Below, piece after piece: positions 1 through 8,953 of a stretch of DNA of 64,000 bases (the first letter of the stretch is position 1; each line of letters starts with the position of its first letter). Origin of the DNA: Halorubrum sp. JWXQ-INN 858 (GTDB lineage: Archaea > Halobacteriota > Halobacteria > Halobacteriales > Haloferacaceae); assembly GCF_009806985.1 (NCBI RefSeq), contig NZ_WUAX01000006.1, forward strand, positions 246,184-310,183. Direction: 5' to 3'. The position numbers and the translations under genes were made by a program. The notes beneath the pieces are model-generated. The model was not told the origin of the DNA, ran no database searches, and saw only the letters and a list, made by a program, of their open reading frames with translations.

Positions 1-30
1 AGGGCTGTGGGTCCACGCGAAGGAGTCGAC

Positions 31-101
31 CGATCCGGTCGCCGGCCCCGATCCGGTCGCCGGCCCCGATCCGGTCGCTGGCCCGATCCGGTCGCCGACC
101 C
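31..101. repeat. Tandem repeat, 18-bp unit, 4 copies
   Basis: Four consecutive copies of a unit close to CGATCCGGTCGCCGGCCC (the third is one base shorter) lie upstream of the first gene and stop about 45 bases before its TATA box. The unit resembles other GATCCG-rich minisatellites in the window. No protein-coding or palindromic logic is visible; replication slippage is the simplest origin. Confidence 0.9.
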
Positions 102-145
102 CGCCGATCCCCAGCCGGGCTCGACCCCGATCCCCGGGCGCGGAC

Positions 146-153
146 TTTTATAT
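146..153 (+). promoter_or_regulatory. TATA box of the gene at 177
   Basis: TTTTATAT centred about 27 bases before the ATG at 177, the spacing expected of an archaeal promoter driving a leaderless transcript. It decides the start codon of the downstream gene. Confidence 0.75.
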
Positions 154-176
154 CCGATCCCGAAGAACGCCCGCAC

Positions 177-1262
177 ATGACGTGGCACGCCGTCGACGCC
201 GTCGACGACGCGGTCGGCGCGACTCGCCGGTTCCTCTTCCCGTTCAGCGTCGTCCGCTGGACGAAACTCGTCCTGCTCGTCCTCCTGATGGGCGGGGCGG
301 GGGCGAACGTCTCGGTTCCGCCGCTCCCGGTCGGGGAACGCGCCGCCGAACGCCTCGATGCCGACGGGCTCGCGGGCGTCGCGACGGACCCGTTCGCGGG
401 CGTCTCACCGAGTATCGTCGCCGGCATCGTCGCCGCGACCGTCGCCCTCGCGATCGTGTTCTCGGTGGCGTCGCTGTCGCTCCGGCTCGTCTTCTACGAC
501 GCGCTCCGGACGAACGAGGTCCGACTGCGTGGACCGTTCGTCCGCCGGCTCCGACAGGCGGCCGGTCTCTTCGCCTTCTCGCTCGGCCTCGGGCTCCTGC
601 TCGGCGGGCCGTTCGCGCTCGCGGCGGCGGCGAGCGAGCGGTCGCTCGTCGGGGTCGAGACGCTGCCGCCCGCGGCGATCGCGGCCCTCGCGCTCTGCGG
701 GGCCGTCCTCGTCGTCGCCGTGCTGGCGGCGCTCCGGGCGACCTACGAGTTCGTCGTCCCGGTGATGGTGCGCCGCGACGACGGCGTCATCGCCGCGTGG
801 CGGCGCTTCTGGCCGACGCTACGGGCGTCGTGGACCGGTTTCCTCGTCTACCTCGTCGTCCACTTCTTCCTCGCGCTCGGCGTCGCGATCGCGGAGACGG
901 TCGTCCTCCTCGTGGTCGGCGGCACCGTGCTCGTGCTCGCGGCCGTCGCGCTCGTCGTCGCCGCCGGTCTGCTCGGCGGGCTCGCGGCGCTCACGGGGAC
1001 CGCTGCGGGGATCGCCGCGACGGTCGCCGTGGCGCTCGTCGCGGTCACGACGCTCCTCGTCGTCCTGTTGCCCGTCCGGCTGTTGACCCGCACGTACCTC
1101 GTCGCCTACGAGGTCGCCACGCTCGGCGGGATCGACCCCGACCTCGCCCTGCTGGCTCCCGCGATCGACCCGACGACGGAGGCGGTGGCGGACGGATCGA
1201 CGACGGACGAATCGACGACGGACGGATCGACGACGGACGGATCGACGACGGACGGGCCGTGA
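177..1262 (+). CDS. Multi-pass membrane protein, haloarchaeal family (DUF7544-like)
   Basis: This is a 361-residue integral membrane protein of unknown function. Hydrophobic segments lie at about residues 28-45, 78-107, 125-152, 163-190, 213-250, 250-285 and 288-303. The opening (MTWHAVDAVDDAVGATRRFL) recalls, from memory, haloarchaeal proteins labelled DUF7544. The C-terminal tail is an in-frame minisatellite repeating TTDGS/TTDES, so its length is probably variable between strains. The start is set by a TATA box 27 bases upstream. It stands alone, 174 bases before the malic enzyme gene, which has its own promoter. No catalytic motif is visible; the membrane location is secure, the role is not. 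Confidence 0.85.
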   Translation: MTWHAVDAVDDAVGATRRFLFPFSVVRWTKLVLLVLLMGGAGANVSVPPLPVGERAAERLDADGLAGVATDPFAGVSPSIVAGIVAATVALAIVFSVASLSLRLVFYDALRTNEVRLRGPFVRRLRQAAGLFAFSLGLGLLLGGPFALAAAASERSLVGVETLPPAAIAALALCGAVLVVAVLAALRATYEFVVPVMVRRDDGVIAAWRRFWPTLRASWTGFLVYLVVHFFLALGVAIAETVVLLVVGGTVLVLAAVALVVAAGLLGGLAALTGTAAGIAATVAVALVAVTTLLVVLLPVRLLTRTYLVAYEVATLGGIDPDLALLAPAIDPTTEAVADGSTTDESTTDGSTTDGSTTDGP

Positions 1263-1405
1263 CGGCGAGTCGACCCCTCACGACGGATCGTGGACCGACG
1301 CCGGCGGAGCGGACGACGGAGATGACAACGAAGCGGCGTGAAACCGGAAGAATCGGCGGCGGTGTTCGACGATCGTCGTCGGTAACGATCGACGGGTTCG
1401 GATAG

Positions 1406-1414
1406 CTTTTTACC
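1406..1414 (+). promoter_or_regulatory. TATA box of maeB
   Basis: CTTTTTACC sits 23-31 bases before the ATG at 1437, consistent with a leaderless transcript of the malic enzyme gene. Confidence 0.65.
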
Positions 1415-1436
1415 CTCTTCGTGAAACGCGTAACAC

Positions 1437-3689
1437 ATGGGACTAGACGACGACGCGAGGGAGTATCACCGGCGGGACCCGCCGGGGAAGATCGAGATCT
1501 CGACGACGAAGCCGACGAACACGCAGCGTGACCTCTCGCTCGCCTACTCGCCGGGCGTCGCGGCCCCGTGTCTCGACATCGCCGAGGACCCGGAGGCGGC
1601 GTTCGAGTACACGGCGAAGGGGAACCTCGTCGCCGTCGTCTCGAACGGGTCGGCCGTGCTCGGGCTCGGCGACATCGGTGCGCAGGCGTCGAAACCCGTC
1701 ATGGAGGGGAAGGGCGTGCTGTTCAAGCGCTTCGCCGACATCGACGTGTTCGACATCGAGCTCGACATCGACGAGGTCGAGCCGTTCTGTACGGCCGTCT
1801 CCGCGATGGAGCCGACGTTCGGCGGGATCAACCTCGAGGACATCAAGGCCCCCGAGTGTTTCGAGATCGAGGAGCGCCTCCGCGAGGAGATGGACATCCC
1901 CGTCTTCCACGACGACCAGCACGGCACCGCGATCATCTCCGGTGCGGCGCTTCTCAACGCGGCCGACGTCGTCGACAAGGAGCTCGCCGACCTCGAGATC
2001 GTCTTCTCCGGCGCGGGCGCGTCGGCGCTCGCCAGCGCGCGGTTTTACGTCTCGCTCGGCGTGAAGCCCGAGAACATCACGATGTGTGACTCCTCGGGGA
2101 TCATCACGACCGCCCGCGCCGACGCGGGCGAGGTCAACGAGTACAAACGCGACTTCGCGCGCGACGTCGAGGGCGGCGACCTCGCGGACGCGATCGCTGG
2201 CGCGGACGTCTTCGTCGGCCTCTCGGTCGGCGGGATCGTCTCCCAGGAGATGGTCCGGTCGATGGCCGACGACCCGATCATCTTCGCGATGGCGAACCCG
2301 GACCCCGAGATCACCTACGAGGACGCCAAGTCCGCCCGCGACGACACCGTGATCATGGCGACGGGCCGCTCGGACTACCCGAACATGGTGAACAACGTGC
2401 TGGGCTTCCCGTTCCTCTTCCGGGGCGCGCTCGACGTGCGCGCGACCGAGATCAACGAGGAGATGAAGACCGCCGCCGCCGAGGCGCTCGCGGAACTCGC
2501 CCGCAAGGACGTCCCTGACGCGGTCGTGAAGGCGTACGGCGACGACCCGCTCCAGTTCGGCCCCGACTACGTGATCCCGAAGCCGCTCGACCCGCGCGTG
2601 CTGTTCGAGGTCGCCCCGAAGGTCGCCGAGGCCGCGATGGACTCCGGCTGTGCGCGGAGCGAGATCGACGCGGAACGGTACCGCGAGCGGCTCGAGGCCC
2701 GGCTCGGCAAGTCCCGCGAGATGATGCGCGTCGTGTTGAACAAGGCGAAAAGCGACCCGAAACGGATCGCGCTCGCGGAGGGGACCGACGAGAAGATGAT
2801 CCGCGCCGCCTACCAGATCGCCGAACAGGGGATCGCGGAGCCCGTCCTTCTCGGCGACGCGGAGTCCATCCGGGGGACCGCCCGCCGGCTCGGGCTCACG
2901 TTCGACCCCGAGATCGTCGACCCCGACGAGCGGGACGTCACCGCCTACGGCGATCAGCTCTACGACCTCCGCAAGCGGAAGGGCATCACCCGCCGGGAGG
3001 CCGGCGAGCTCGTCCAGCGTGACACGAACTACCTCGGGAGCGTGATGGTGAAAGCCGGCGACGCCGACGCGCTGTTGACCGGACTCACCCACCACTACCC
3101 GTCCGCGCTCCGGCCGCCGCTACAGGTGATCGGGTCGGCCGAGGACACCGACACGGTCGCCGGCGTCTACATGCTGACGTTCAAGAACCGGGTCGTCTTC
3201 TGTGCGGACACCACGGTCAATCAGGACCCGGATGCAGAAACCCTCGCGGAGATCACCCGCCACACCGCGGAGCTCGCGCGCCGGTTCAACGTCGAGCCGC
3301 GCGCCGCGATGCTGTCGTACTCGAACTTCGGCAGCGTCGACAACGCGGGGACGCGGCAGTCGCGCGACGCGGTGTCGCTGCTCCACGACGACCCGGCGGT
3401 CGACTTCCCGGTCGACGGCGAGATGCAGGCCGACACCGCGGTCGTCGAGGAGATCCTCACGGGGACCTACGACTTCTCCGACCTCGACGAGGCGGCGAAC
3501 GTCCTCGTCTTCCCGAACCTCGAGTCCGGCAACATCGGGTACAAGCTCCTCCAGCGGCTCGGCGGGGCCGAGGCCATCGGGCCGATGCTCGTCGGGATGG
3601 ACGAGCCCGTCCACGTCCTCCAGCGCGGCGACGAAGTGAAGGACATCGTCAACCTCGCGGGCGTCGCCGTCGTCGACGCACAGGAATAA
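1437..3689 (+). CDS. maeB: NADP-dependent malic enzyme with phosphotransacetylase-like C-terminal domain
   Basis: The 750-residue protein decarboxylates malate oxidatively to pyruvate, linking the citric acid cycle to pyruvate and supplying NADPH. Residues 1 to about 400 form the malic enzyme part, with FHDDQHGTAI near residue 157 (metal/substrate region) and a nucleotide-binding SGAGAS near residue 191. Residues from about 425 on match the phosphotransacetylase fold (KSDPKRIALAEGTDEKMIRA, later NFGSVDN), which in MaeB-type enzymes is regulatory and binds acetyl-CoA rather than acting as a transferase. The length fits the bacterial and archaeal MaeB class (about 750). Its own TATA box precedes it. 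It converges on the gene at 3742-4335. Identification is firm; cofactor preference is inferred from family. Confidence 0.95.
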   Translation: MGLDDDAREYHRRDPPGKIEISTTKPTNTQRDLSLAYSPGVAAPCLDIAEDPEAAFEYTAKGNLVAVVSNGSAVLGLGDIGAQASKPVMEGKGVLFKRFADIDVFDIELDIDEVEPFCTAVSAMEPTFGGINLEDIKAPECFEIEERLREEMDIPVFHDDQHGTAIISGAALLNAADVVDKELADLEIVFSGAGASALASARFYVSLGVKPENITMCDSSGIITTARADAGEVNEYKRDFARDVEGGDLADAIAGADVFVGLSVGGIVSQEMVRSMADDPIIFAMANPDPEITYEDAKSARDDTVIMATGRSDYPNMVNNVLGFPFLFRGALDVRATEINEEMKTAAAEALAELARKDVPDAVVKAYGDDPLQFGPDYVIPKPLDPRVLFEVAPKVAEAAMDSGCARSEIDAERYRERLEARLGKSREMMRVVLNKAKSDPKRIALAEGTDEKMIRAAYQIAEQGIAEPVLLGDAESIRGTARRLGLTFDPEIVDPDERDVTAYGDQLYDLRKRKGITRREAGELVQRDTNYLGSVMVKAGDADALLTGLTHHYPSALRPPLQVIGSAEDTDTVAGVYMLTFKNRVVFCADTTVNQDPDAETLAEITRHTAELARRFNVEPRAAMLSYSNFGSVDNAGTRQSRDAVSLLHDDPAVDFPVDGEMQADTAVVEEILTGTYDFSDLDEAANVLVFPNLESGNIGYKLLQRLGGAEAIGPMLVGMDEPVHVLQRGDEVKDIVNLAGVAVVDAQE

Positions 3690-3741
3690 GCGGCGCTCGG
3701 GCTCTCCGAGGAGTCCTCGACTCGGAACCCGCGATCGAACC

Positions 3742-4335
3742 TCAGAACCCGCGCTCGAACTCGAGCGGCTCGGACACGGTGTAGTACGGACCGCCCAGCC
3801 GCCCGACGGTGTCGACCTTTCGGGAGTCGATCTTCCCGTCGGTCAACACGTCCTCGTCGACGTGGTAGTGACGGACGTCGCCGAGGATCATCACCTTGTC
3901 GTACACCTCGATCGCGTCGTAGAGGGTACACTCCATCGTGACGACGGCGTCGGCCACCCGCGGCGGATCGATGTGTCGGCAGTCCGCCCGCTCGACGCCC
4001 GCGGCCTCGAACTCGCTCTCGTCGGGGGCGAGCCGCTCGGAGGTCCGGTCCATCCGCTCGATGAACGCCTCGGTGACGACGTTCACGGCGAACTCCTCGG
4101 TGTCCACCGCGTTCCGGGCCGTGTCCTTCATCCGTCCGGACGCCTCGCTCGGCGAGTTGAACACGAGAACCGGCTGGCTCGACCCGACGTAGTTGTACGA
4201 GCTGAACGGCGCGAGGTTCTCGTTGCCGTCGGCGTCGACCGTGCTTATCCAGGCGATCGGTCGTGGAGTGACGGCGGTCTTGATCAGCCGCGCGTTCTCG
4301 TCGCGGTCCAGGGTGTCGGCGCTGAGTTCGGGCAT
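3742..4335 (-). CDS. Flavin reductase-like / DIM6-NTAB family FMN-binding protein
   Basis: A 197-residue protein of the split-barrel FMN-binding flavin reductase family. It has the family opening VTPRPIAWISTVDADGNENL, followed by LAPFSSYNYVG and FNVVTEAF-type strands that bind FMN. Such proteins usually reduce flavin with NAD(P)H or act as flavoprotein partners of oxygenases; the specific substrate cannot be read from the sequence. The ATG at 4335 is supported by a reverse-strand TATA-like CCTTTTAG at about 4361-4368. The gene is single and converges with maeB, 52 bases apart. Confidence 0.85.
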   Translation of the reverse strand: MPELSADTLDRDENARLIKTAVTPRPIAWISTVDADGNENLAPFSSYNYVGSSQPVLVFNSPSEASGRMKDTARNAVDTEEFAVNVVTEAFIERMDRTSERLAPDESEFEAAGVERADCRHIDPPRVADAVVTMECTLYDAIEVYDKVMILGDVRHYHVDEDVLTDGKIDSRKVDTVGRLGGPYYTVSEPLEFERGF

Positions 4336-4400
4336 CGTGACCCGGGGTTGGACGGACCGACGCTAAAAGGTCGCCCTTCAGGCAGGGAACCGCCGGGAAT

Positions 4401-4470
4401 CGCCTCGAATCGTCCCGACCCGTTTCGACCCGTTTCGACTCATTTCGACTCGTCTCGACTCATCTCGAAT
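4401..4470. repeat. Degenerate 10-bp tandem repeat, about 7 copies
   Basis: A run of CG(T/A)(T/C)TCGA(C/A)(T/C) decamers fills most of the space between two minus-strand genes, upstream of the gene starting at 4335. The 10-base period is close to one DNA turn. No function is evident. Confidence 0.8.
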
Positions 4471-4494
4471 CGCCGCCGGGAGGCTCCCGCTCGG

Positions 4495-4770
4495 TCAGGG
4501 GTGGAACTCGTCCTCGTACTCCTCCTCGTCGTCCCCCTCGTCGGGCGGCACGAGGTGGCCGGTAAGCAGGAAGCTCACGACGAACAGCACGATGAAGCCG
4601 ACCCCGACGGCGGCGGTCGTCCGGACGACGAACGGCCACTCCATCCAGAGGAAGTAGCGGTCCGCGATCATCATGGCGACGATCGCGACGACGATCGCCT
4701 TCTGCTCGTCGGTCGGGTTCGTCACAACCTGTTTGAGGTCGGCTTTGATCTCCGCGAGGAGTCCGGCCAT
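4495..4770 (-). CDS. Small two-helix membrane protein
   Basis: A 91-residue protein, MAGLLAEIKADLKQ at the N-terminus, with two hydrophobic segments (about residues 25-42 and 50-70) and a very acidic C-terminal tail (DEGDDEEEYEDE). The ATG at 4770 lies 2 bases beyond the stop codon of the aminotransferase gene, so the two are almost certainly translated from one mRNA. A longer reading frame runs back through the aminotransferase gene but has shadow-like composition and is not used here. Function unknown. Confidence 0.8.
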   Translation of the reverse strand: MAGLLAEIKADLKQVVTNPTDEQKAIVVAIVAMMIADRYFLWMEWPFVVRTTAAVGVGFIVLFVVSFLLTGHLVPPDEGDDEEEYEDEFHP

Positions 4771-4772
4771 GG

Positions 4773-5888
4773 TCAGCGTTCCTCCTCGTCGCGAATGACG
4801 CGGCGGACCCGCGCGAGCCCCTCCTCGAGCTCCGCCGTCGGGAGGCCGAACCCGATCCGGAACCGGCCGGGATAGCCGAACAACCCGCCCGGCGCGAGCA
4901 CGACGCTCGCCTCCTCGGCGACGGTTCGACAGAACGCCTCCGCGTCCGCGAAGCCGTCCGGCACCGTCACGAAGCCGTTGACGCCCACCGGCTCGTACCA
5001 GTCGAGCCCCATCCGGTCGATCCAGTCGACGACCAGCGTGCGGTGTTCGTGCGCGAGGTCGCGGTTCTCCTGGAGGATCCGCCGTTCGCGCCGCCCGAGC
5101 GCCTGCTTCGCGACGTGCTGATCGATCAGCCCCGGCGAGATGGTGGTGTAGTCCTTCCACTCCCAGGCGCGCTCGACGACGGGCTCGGGGCCGGCCAGCC
5201 AGCCGAACCGCAGCCCCGCGAGCCCGTACGCCTTGGTGAGACTCGTCGTCGAGATCCCGTGGCTCCCGAAGCTCGCGACCGGCGGCAGCGGGTCCTCAGC
5301 GAGCAGGCGGTACACCTCGTCACACAGCAGGTACGCGTCGTGCTCGACGGCGACGTCGTACACCGCGCGCATGACCGTCTCGTCGTGGTACCGGCCGGTC
5401 GGGTTGTTGGGGTTGTTGACGACGATGACGGCGGTGTCGTCGCGGACCGCCTCGGCGACCGCGTCCGGATCGAGCGTCCACGTGGGCTCCTCGAGCTCGA
5501 CGCGCGTCACCTCGCCGAACGCCGCCGGGACCGCGTGCAGGGCCTGATACGTCGGGGTGACGACGACGGCGTGCGAGCCGGAGCCGGTGGTGGACCCTTC
5601 GCCACCCGGTGCGGCGTCGCTCGCGAGCAGCGCGAGGAACGCGAGGAAGTTCGCCTCCTGTGTGCCACACGTGAACAGCACCTCGTCGGCGCTGCGTCCG
5701 TATCGCTCGCCGACGTCGGCCCGGAGCTTCGGGTCGCCGTTCGTCGGGATGACGTAACCGAGCGCCCCCGGGTCGAGGTCGAACCGGTCGGCCTCGAGCG
5801 ACCGGATCCCGCTTTCGGCCAGCATGACGTCGGCCTCGTGTTCGTACTCCGCGAACCAGCGTTCGAGGCCGAACGGCTCGATGTGCAT
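4773..5888 (-). CDS. PLP-dependent aminotransferase, class I/II
   Basis: A 371-residue fold-type I aminotransferase. The PLP lysine lies in STTSLTKAYGLAGLRFGWLA (near residue 220), the Asn-rich active-site motif is VNNPNNPTGRYHDE (near 158), and an arginine in the C-terminal PGRFRIGFG would hold the substrate carboxylate. It transfers an amino group between an amino acid and a 2-oxo acid; the amino acid is not predictable, though the compact form resembles the aspartate/alanine or capreomycidine-synthase-like branch. It is the first gene of a two-gene unit with the small membrane protein at 4495-4770. A TATA-like ATCTAACC lies about 27 bases upstream of the ATG at 5888. Confidence 0.9.
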   Translation of the reverse strand: MHIEPFGLERWFAEYEHEADVMLAESGIRSLEADRFDLDPGALGYVIPTNGDPKLRADVGERYGRSADEVLFTCGTQEANFLAFLALLASDAAPGGEGSTTGSGSHAVVVTPTYQALHAVPAAFGEVTRVELEEPTWTLDPDAVAEAVRDDTAVIVVNNPNNPTGRYHDETVMRAVYDVAVEHDAYLLCDEVYRLLAEDPLPPVASFGSHGISTTSLTKAYGLAGLRFGWLAGPEPVVERAWEWKDYTTISPGLIDQHVAKQALGRRERRILQENRDLAHEHRTLVVDWIDRMGLDWYEPVGVNGFVTVPDGFADAEAFCRTVAEEASVVLAPGGLFGYPGRFRIGFGLPTAELEEGLARVRRVIRDEEER

Positions 5889-5990
5889 ACCGAACGTCCG
5901 GGTGGCGACAGGTTAGATGCTACGGTCCCGCTCGAAGCGTCGGTCGCCGATCGACGGTCGACCGTCGTCCCGAGCCCGGCCGAACGAGGA

Positions 5991-6494
5991 CTACTGGAGC
6001 CCTTCGAACTCCGCCGCAGACACGAGCGCCGCGACGTCGTCGAGCTCGAGCGTTTCGAGCACCGCGGCCGCGTCGCCGTCGACCAACAGCGCCCCCGCCT
6101 GGACGCTGCTGTCCGCCACGGCGAGCCCGTCGATGTCCACCACGTGCTCCTCGACGGCGGCGGTCGCGCCCTCCAACGCCTCGAGCTGGGCCTCCTGGAA
6201 CTCGGCCTGCGCCTCCTCCTGATCGATCTCCTCGTCCTGCAGCCGCTCCTGGATGTCGGCCTCCCGTTCCGCCATCCGATCGTCGATGTCGACCGCGACC
6301 GTGGCGGCGGCCTCGCCGCTCGGGGTCGTCCCGCTCGTGTCATCGTCGCCCTCCCCGTCACCGGAGGCGGGGGCGTCCTCCCCGCCGTCGGTAGGCGCGT
6401 CCTCGTCCCCATCGAGCGCGCTACAGCCGGCGAGCGAGAGGGCGGTGCCGGTCGCTGCGACCTCCAGTACGCGTCGTCGCGGTGTCTCGACCAT
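5991..6494 (-). CDS. Secreted lipoprotein, acidic, unknown function
   Basis: A 167-residue protein with a Tat-like opening (PRRRVLEVAATG) and lipobox LAGC at residues 21-24, so it should be exported folded and anchored by a lipid. It continues with an Asp/Gly/Ser-rich linker (residues about 25-60), a Glu/Gln-rich helix likely to be coiled (70-110), and an Ala/Asp-rich end. The ATG at 6494 was chosen because it places the signal sequence at the very N-terminus; a longer frame upstream is arginine-rich and not convincing. It neighbours the aminotransferase gene on the same strand, 102 bases away. Confidence 0.8.
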   Translation of the reverse strand: MVETPRRRVLEVAATGTALSLAGCSALDGDEDAPTDGGEDAPASGDGEGDDDTSGTTPSGEAAATVAVDIDDRMAEREADIQERLQDEEIDQEEAQAEFQEAQLEALEGATAAVEEHVVDIDGLAVADSSVQAGALLVDGDAAAVLETLELDDVAALVSAAEFEGLQ

Positions 6495-6993
6495 ACCTGG
6501 GCTTCGAGCGCGGAGACAAGGGCCTTGTGTTGTTTCCCACGCGCCCGGAGCCGGGCGCTCGGACTCTCGGACTCCCGGGATCCCGCGGGATCCGCCTCTC
6601 TGTGTCCCGTCGGTCCGATCCTCCGAACCCCGTCGGTCCGTCCCCTCGTATCCCGTCGACACCGACTCGTTCACGATCGTGTCCTCCCGACGATCGAGCG
6701 GCTCACGAAGGACGGCCCGAACAGGAGACGTTACCGGGGGAAGCGGGACGCCGTCCGGTCGACGCCTCGGCGGGACCACTCACGAGACGCGATCACGACC
6801 GGCGTGGGCTATCATTACAACTATCATACCAATTCACTCGGATCACCACTTTTCGGAGCGAACGGATCCGTTCTCGTCGGCCGTGAAAAGTCGTATAGAA
6901 CCATTACCGGCTCGTTCGAAAATCGGTTACGAGAATGAAAAACGCGTGATAAGTTTCCCAGGGGTTAAGTAACCGTTCGTCGAGGCTCACCTA
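6495..6993. other. Gene-free stretch between divergent genes
   Basis: About 500 bases between the lipoprotein gene (minus) and the receiver-PAS gene (plus). Reading frames here have shadow-like, Arg/Ser/Pro-rich products. The right third is notably AT-rich and includes TTAAGTAACC around 6964-6973, which is 27 bases before the ATG at 6994 and is the likely promoter. Nothing else recognised. Confidence 0.6.
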
Positions 6994-8139
6994 ATGGTAC
7001 CTGGAATCGCCGTCCTCCATGTGGACGATGAGCCGGATTTCAGCGATCTGGTGGAGATCTACTTGGAGCGAGAGTGCGACGAGATCGAAGTCACGGCCGA
7101 GTCCGACAGCACGGCGGTCCTCGATCTGCTGGAGACACACGAGTTCGACTGTATCGTCTCCGACTTCGACATGCCGTCGCTGAACGGTGTCGAGCTTTTG
7201 AAACGACTCCGAGAGGAGGGACACACGCTCCCGTTTATCCTCTACACCGGGAAGGGCTCCGAAGAAGTGGCGAGCGAAGCGATCTCCGCCGGCGTCGATG
7301 ACTACCTCCAGAAGCGGACGAATACGGAGCAGTACACGCTGCTCACCGCTCGCATCCGAAACCTCGTCTCGAAACACCGCGCGGAGACGGAGGTCGAACG
7401 TATGCGACGCTACTACGAGAAGGTCCTCCAACGCTCTTCGGACTACGTCATGATCCTCGACCGGGACGCGAACCTCGAGTACATCTCGCCGGCGGTCAAG
7501 CGTGTGATCGGATACACCGCCTCGGAGATCACACGCCGGGACGTGTTCGACTTCGCCGTCGATGCGGACCGAACGCGTGCTCGGGAGTTCTTTCAGAGAG
7601 TCGTCGCTCGGTCGGGTGAGGAACTCACGACGCGGCTCCGCGTACATCACGCGGACGGCTCCTCACGGTGGATCGAGTTGCGAGCACGCGACCTCACGAC
7701 GGACCCGATCATACGAGGCGTTATCGTCAACGCGCGGGACGTCACGGAGAGCGTGGAAGACCTGCAGTGTAACGAATCGATCATCGAAAACCTCCCCGGA
7801 TACGTCTACCGCCATCACGACGAGGAGGGCTGGCCACTGGAGTTCGTCAGGGGCAGCGCCGAACGGGTTACCGGCTACACCACCGAGGAACTCGAGAACG
7901 AAGTCGTGGACGCGGAGGACATCATCTATCCGGACGACAGGGACCTCGTCCGCGAGATAATCGTCGACTGCATACGGTCAAACGAGCGATTCGACGAGAC
8001 GTACCGCATCATCACGAAGCGCGGTGACGTCGAGTGGATCCGGGACCAAGGCCACGTGATCGACGACCCGCTGACCGGGGAGCAGTACCTCGACGGCTTC
8101 ATTAATACGTGTGAAAAGCCCAGGCCACAGCCGCCGTAG
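6994..8139 (+). CDS. Receiver-PAS-PAS signalling protein without kinase domain
   Basis: A 381-residue protein. Residues 1-120 are a response-regulator receiver with acidic pair DDEPDF, phospho-acceptor Asp in CIVSDFDMPSLNG, and the haloarchaeal TGKGSEEVASEAISAGVDDY segment. Two PAS domains follow (about 140-255 and 262-372). It stops at IDGFIN-like sequence just where a histidine kinase domain usually begins (ends CEKPRPQPP), so it either acts through partner kinases or lost a C-terminus. The stop lies only 129 bases before the left junction of the putative island. TATA box 27 bases upstream supports the start. Two relatives lie at 37392 and 45212. Confidence 0.9.
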   Translation: MVPGIAVLHVDDEPDFSDLVEIYLERECDEIEVTAESDSTAVLDLLETHEFDCIVSDFDMPSLNGVELLKRLREEGHTLPFILYTGKGSEEVASEAISAGVDDYLQKRTNTEQYTLLTARIRNLVSKHRAETEVERMRRYYEKVLQRSSDYVMILDRDANLEYISPAVKRVIGYTASEITRRDVFDFAVDADRTRAREFFQRVVARSGEELTTRLRVHHADGSSRWIELRARDLTTDPIIRGVIVNARDVTESVEDLQCNESIIENLPGYVYRHHDEEGWPLEFVRGSAERVTGYTTEELENEVVDAEDIIYPDDRDLVREIIVDCIRSNERFDETYRIITKRGDVEWIRDQGHVIDDPLTGEQYLDGFINTCEKPRPQPP

Positions 8140-8953
8140 GGGGTAACAGGGAGTGCTGTATCGACCGGTTTGCGAGTGAGTCGCCGGTCCGTACTGTGAA
8201 CCGACACGGGGTCATACTTCGAGACTCTCGCTTTCGTTGTGACTGGGAACGTGAATAATGTCGTGAGTGGCCGGGGTGGGCTCCACACATGGTGTTTACA
8301 TGCGCAGTAATATACTCTCCATGAATGACCGATCAGCCGGGGAACGCGATCGATCGCAACGTCGAGATCGAAGGAGGATTTCGTTGACGCCAAGATCATA
8401 GATATCATCGTCGTCCCGGGTTGTCGTGTCGTGTGCGGACATCGGACTTCGACGTGTACTTCGAAACCATAGAAATAGGACGTCGAACTTTCGGAGATGA
8501 CTTCGCGAGTCCGGACGTAATTAATTTAAAAATAAAGTCATATCTACTCATATACATTTGATAAGAACCGTAGATGGTATTTTCAAGGATATAGAATGGG
8601 TAAGGCCACCGAATACGGGCCATAATTCCTTCGCATGGGCGTAAATAAGACGGCGATATTTTCTGTTTCAGGCGAGGTCTGATGCGTTTTCACTCATTAG
8701 GAATGCATTATTGGCAGACATGTTTATGAGGTATGGTGTTTTTACTGCCTTTGTCTCATCTCGAATGGGAAGCACATATATCCGACATCGATCCCGGTCG
8801 TATCGCCTCTCACACACTCTGCGTTCGACGATGCAGGCCAGCAGTGTGGGTGTGCAGTGTACTTTGAACCGATCTTCCTTCGCGAGCGCGCACAAGCGCA
8901 CTACGCATGGTGACGACGGATCGGTTGAGCACAGCGTGGAGTAACACGATAGC
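8140..8953. other. AT-rich gene-free stretch carrying the left island junction
   Basis: About 814 bases with no convincing gene. It contains the 17-bp tRNA-Met copy (8268-8284) and then becomes markedly AT-rich (8500-8800). CATATATCC at 8775-8783 is the best promoter candidate for the large surface-protein gene at 8954, which would give a leader of roughly 150 bases; GGAG at 8938-8941 could assist ribosome binding. Short minus-strand frames such as 8405-8623 have no recognisable product. No integrase remnant seen. Confidence 0.55.
8268..8284. repeat. Left att-like repeat (copy of tRNA-Met 3' end)
   Basis: TGGCCGGGGTGGGCTCC, identical to 15864-15880 and in the same orientation. It corresponds to the discriminator base, the acceptor 3' strand, the 3' T-stem strand and four T-loop bases of the tRNA on the minus strand. 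The match ends one base either side. Confidence 0.7.

Noticed and set aside
1443-3095. 550-residue open frame opposite maeB
   Set aside because: Antisense shadow of a high-GC gene, with Arg/Val/Asp-rich composition and no family features.
8405-8623. 72-residue minus-strand frame in the AT-rich stretch
   Set aside because: No promoter spacing, no recognisable family; AT-rich sequence gives such frames by chance.
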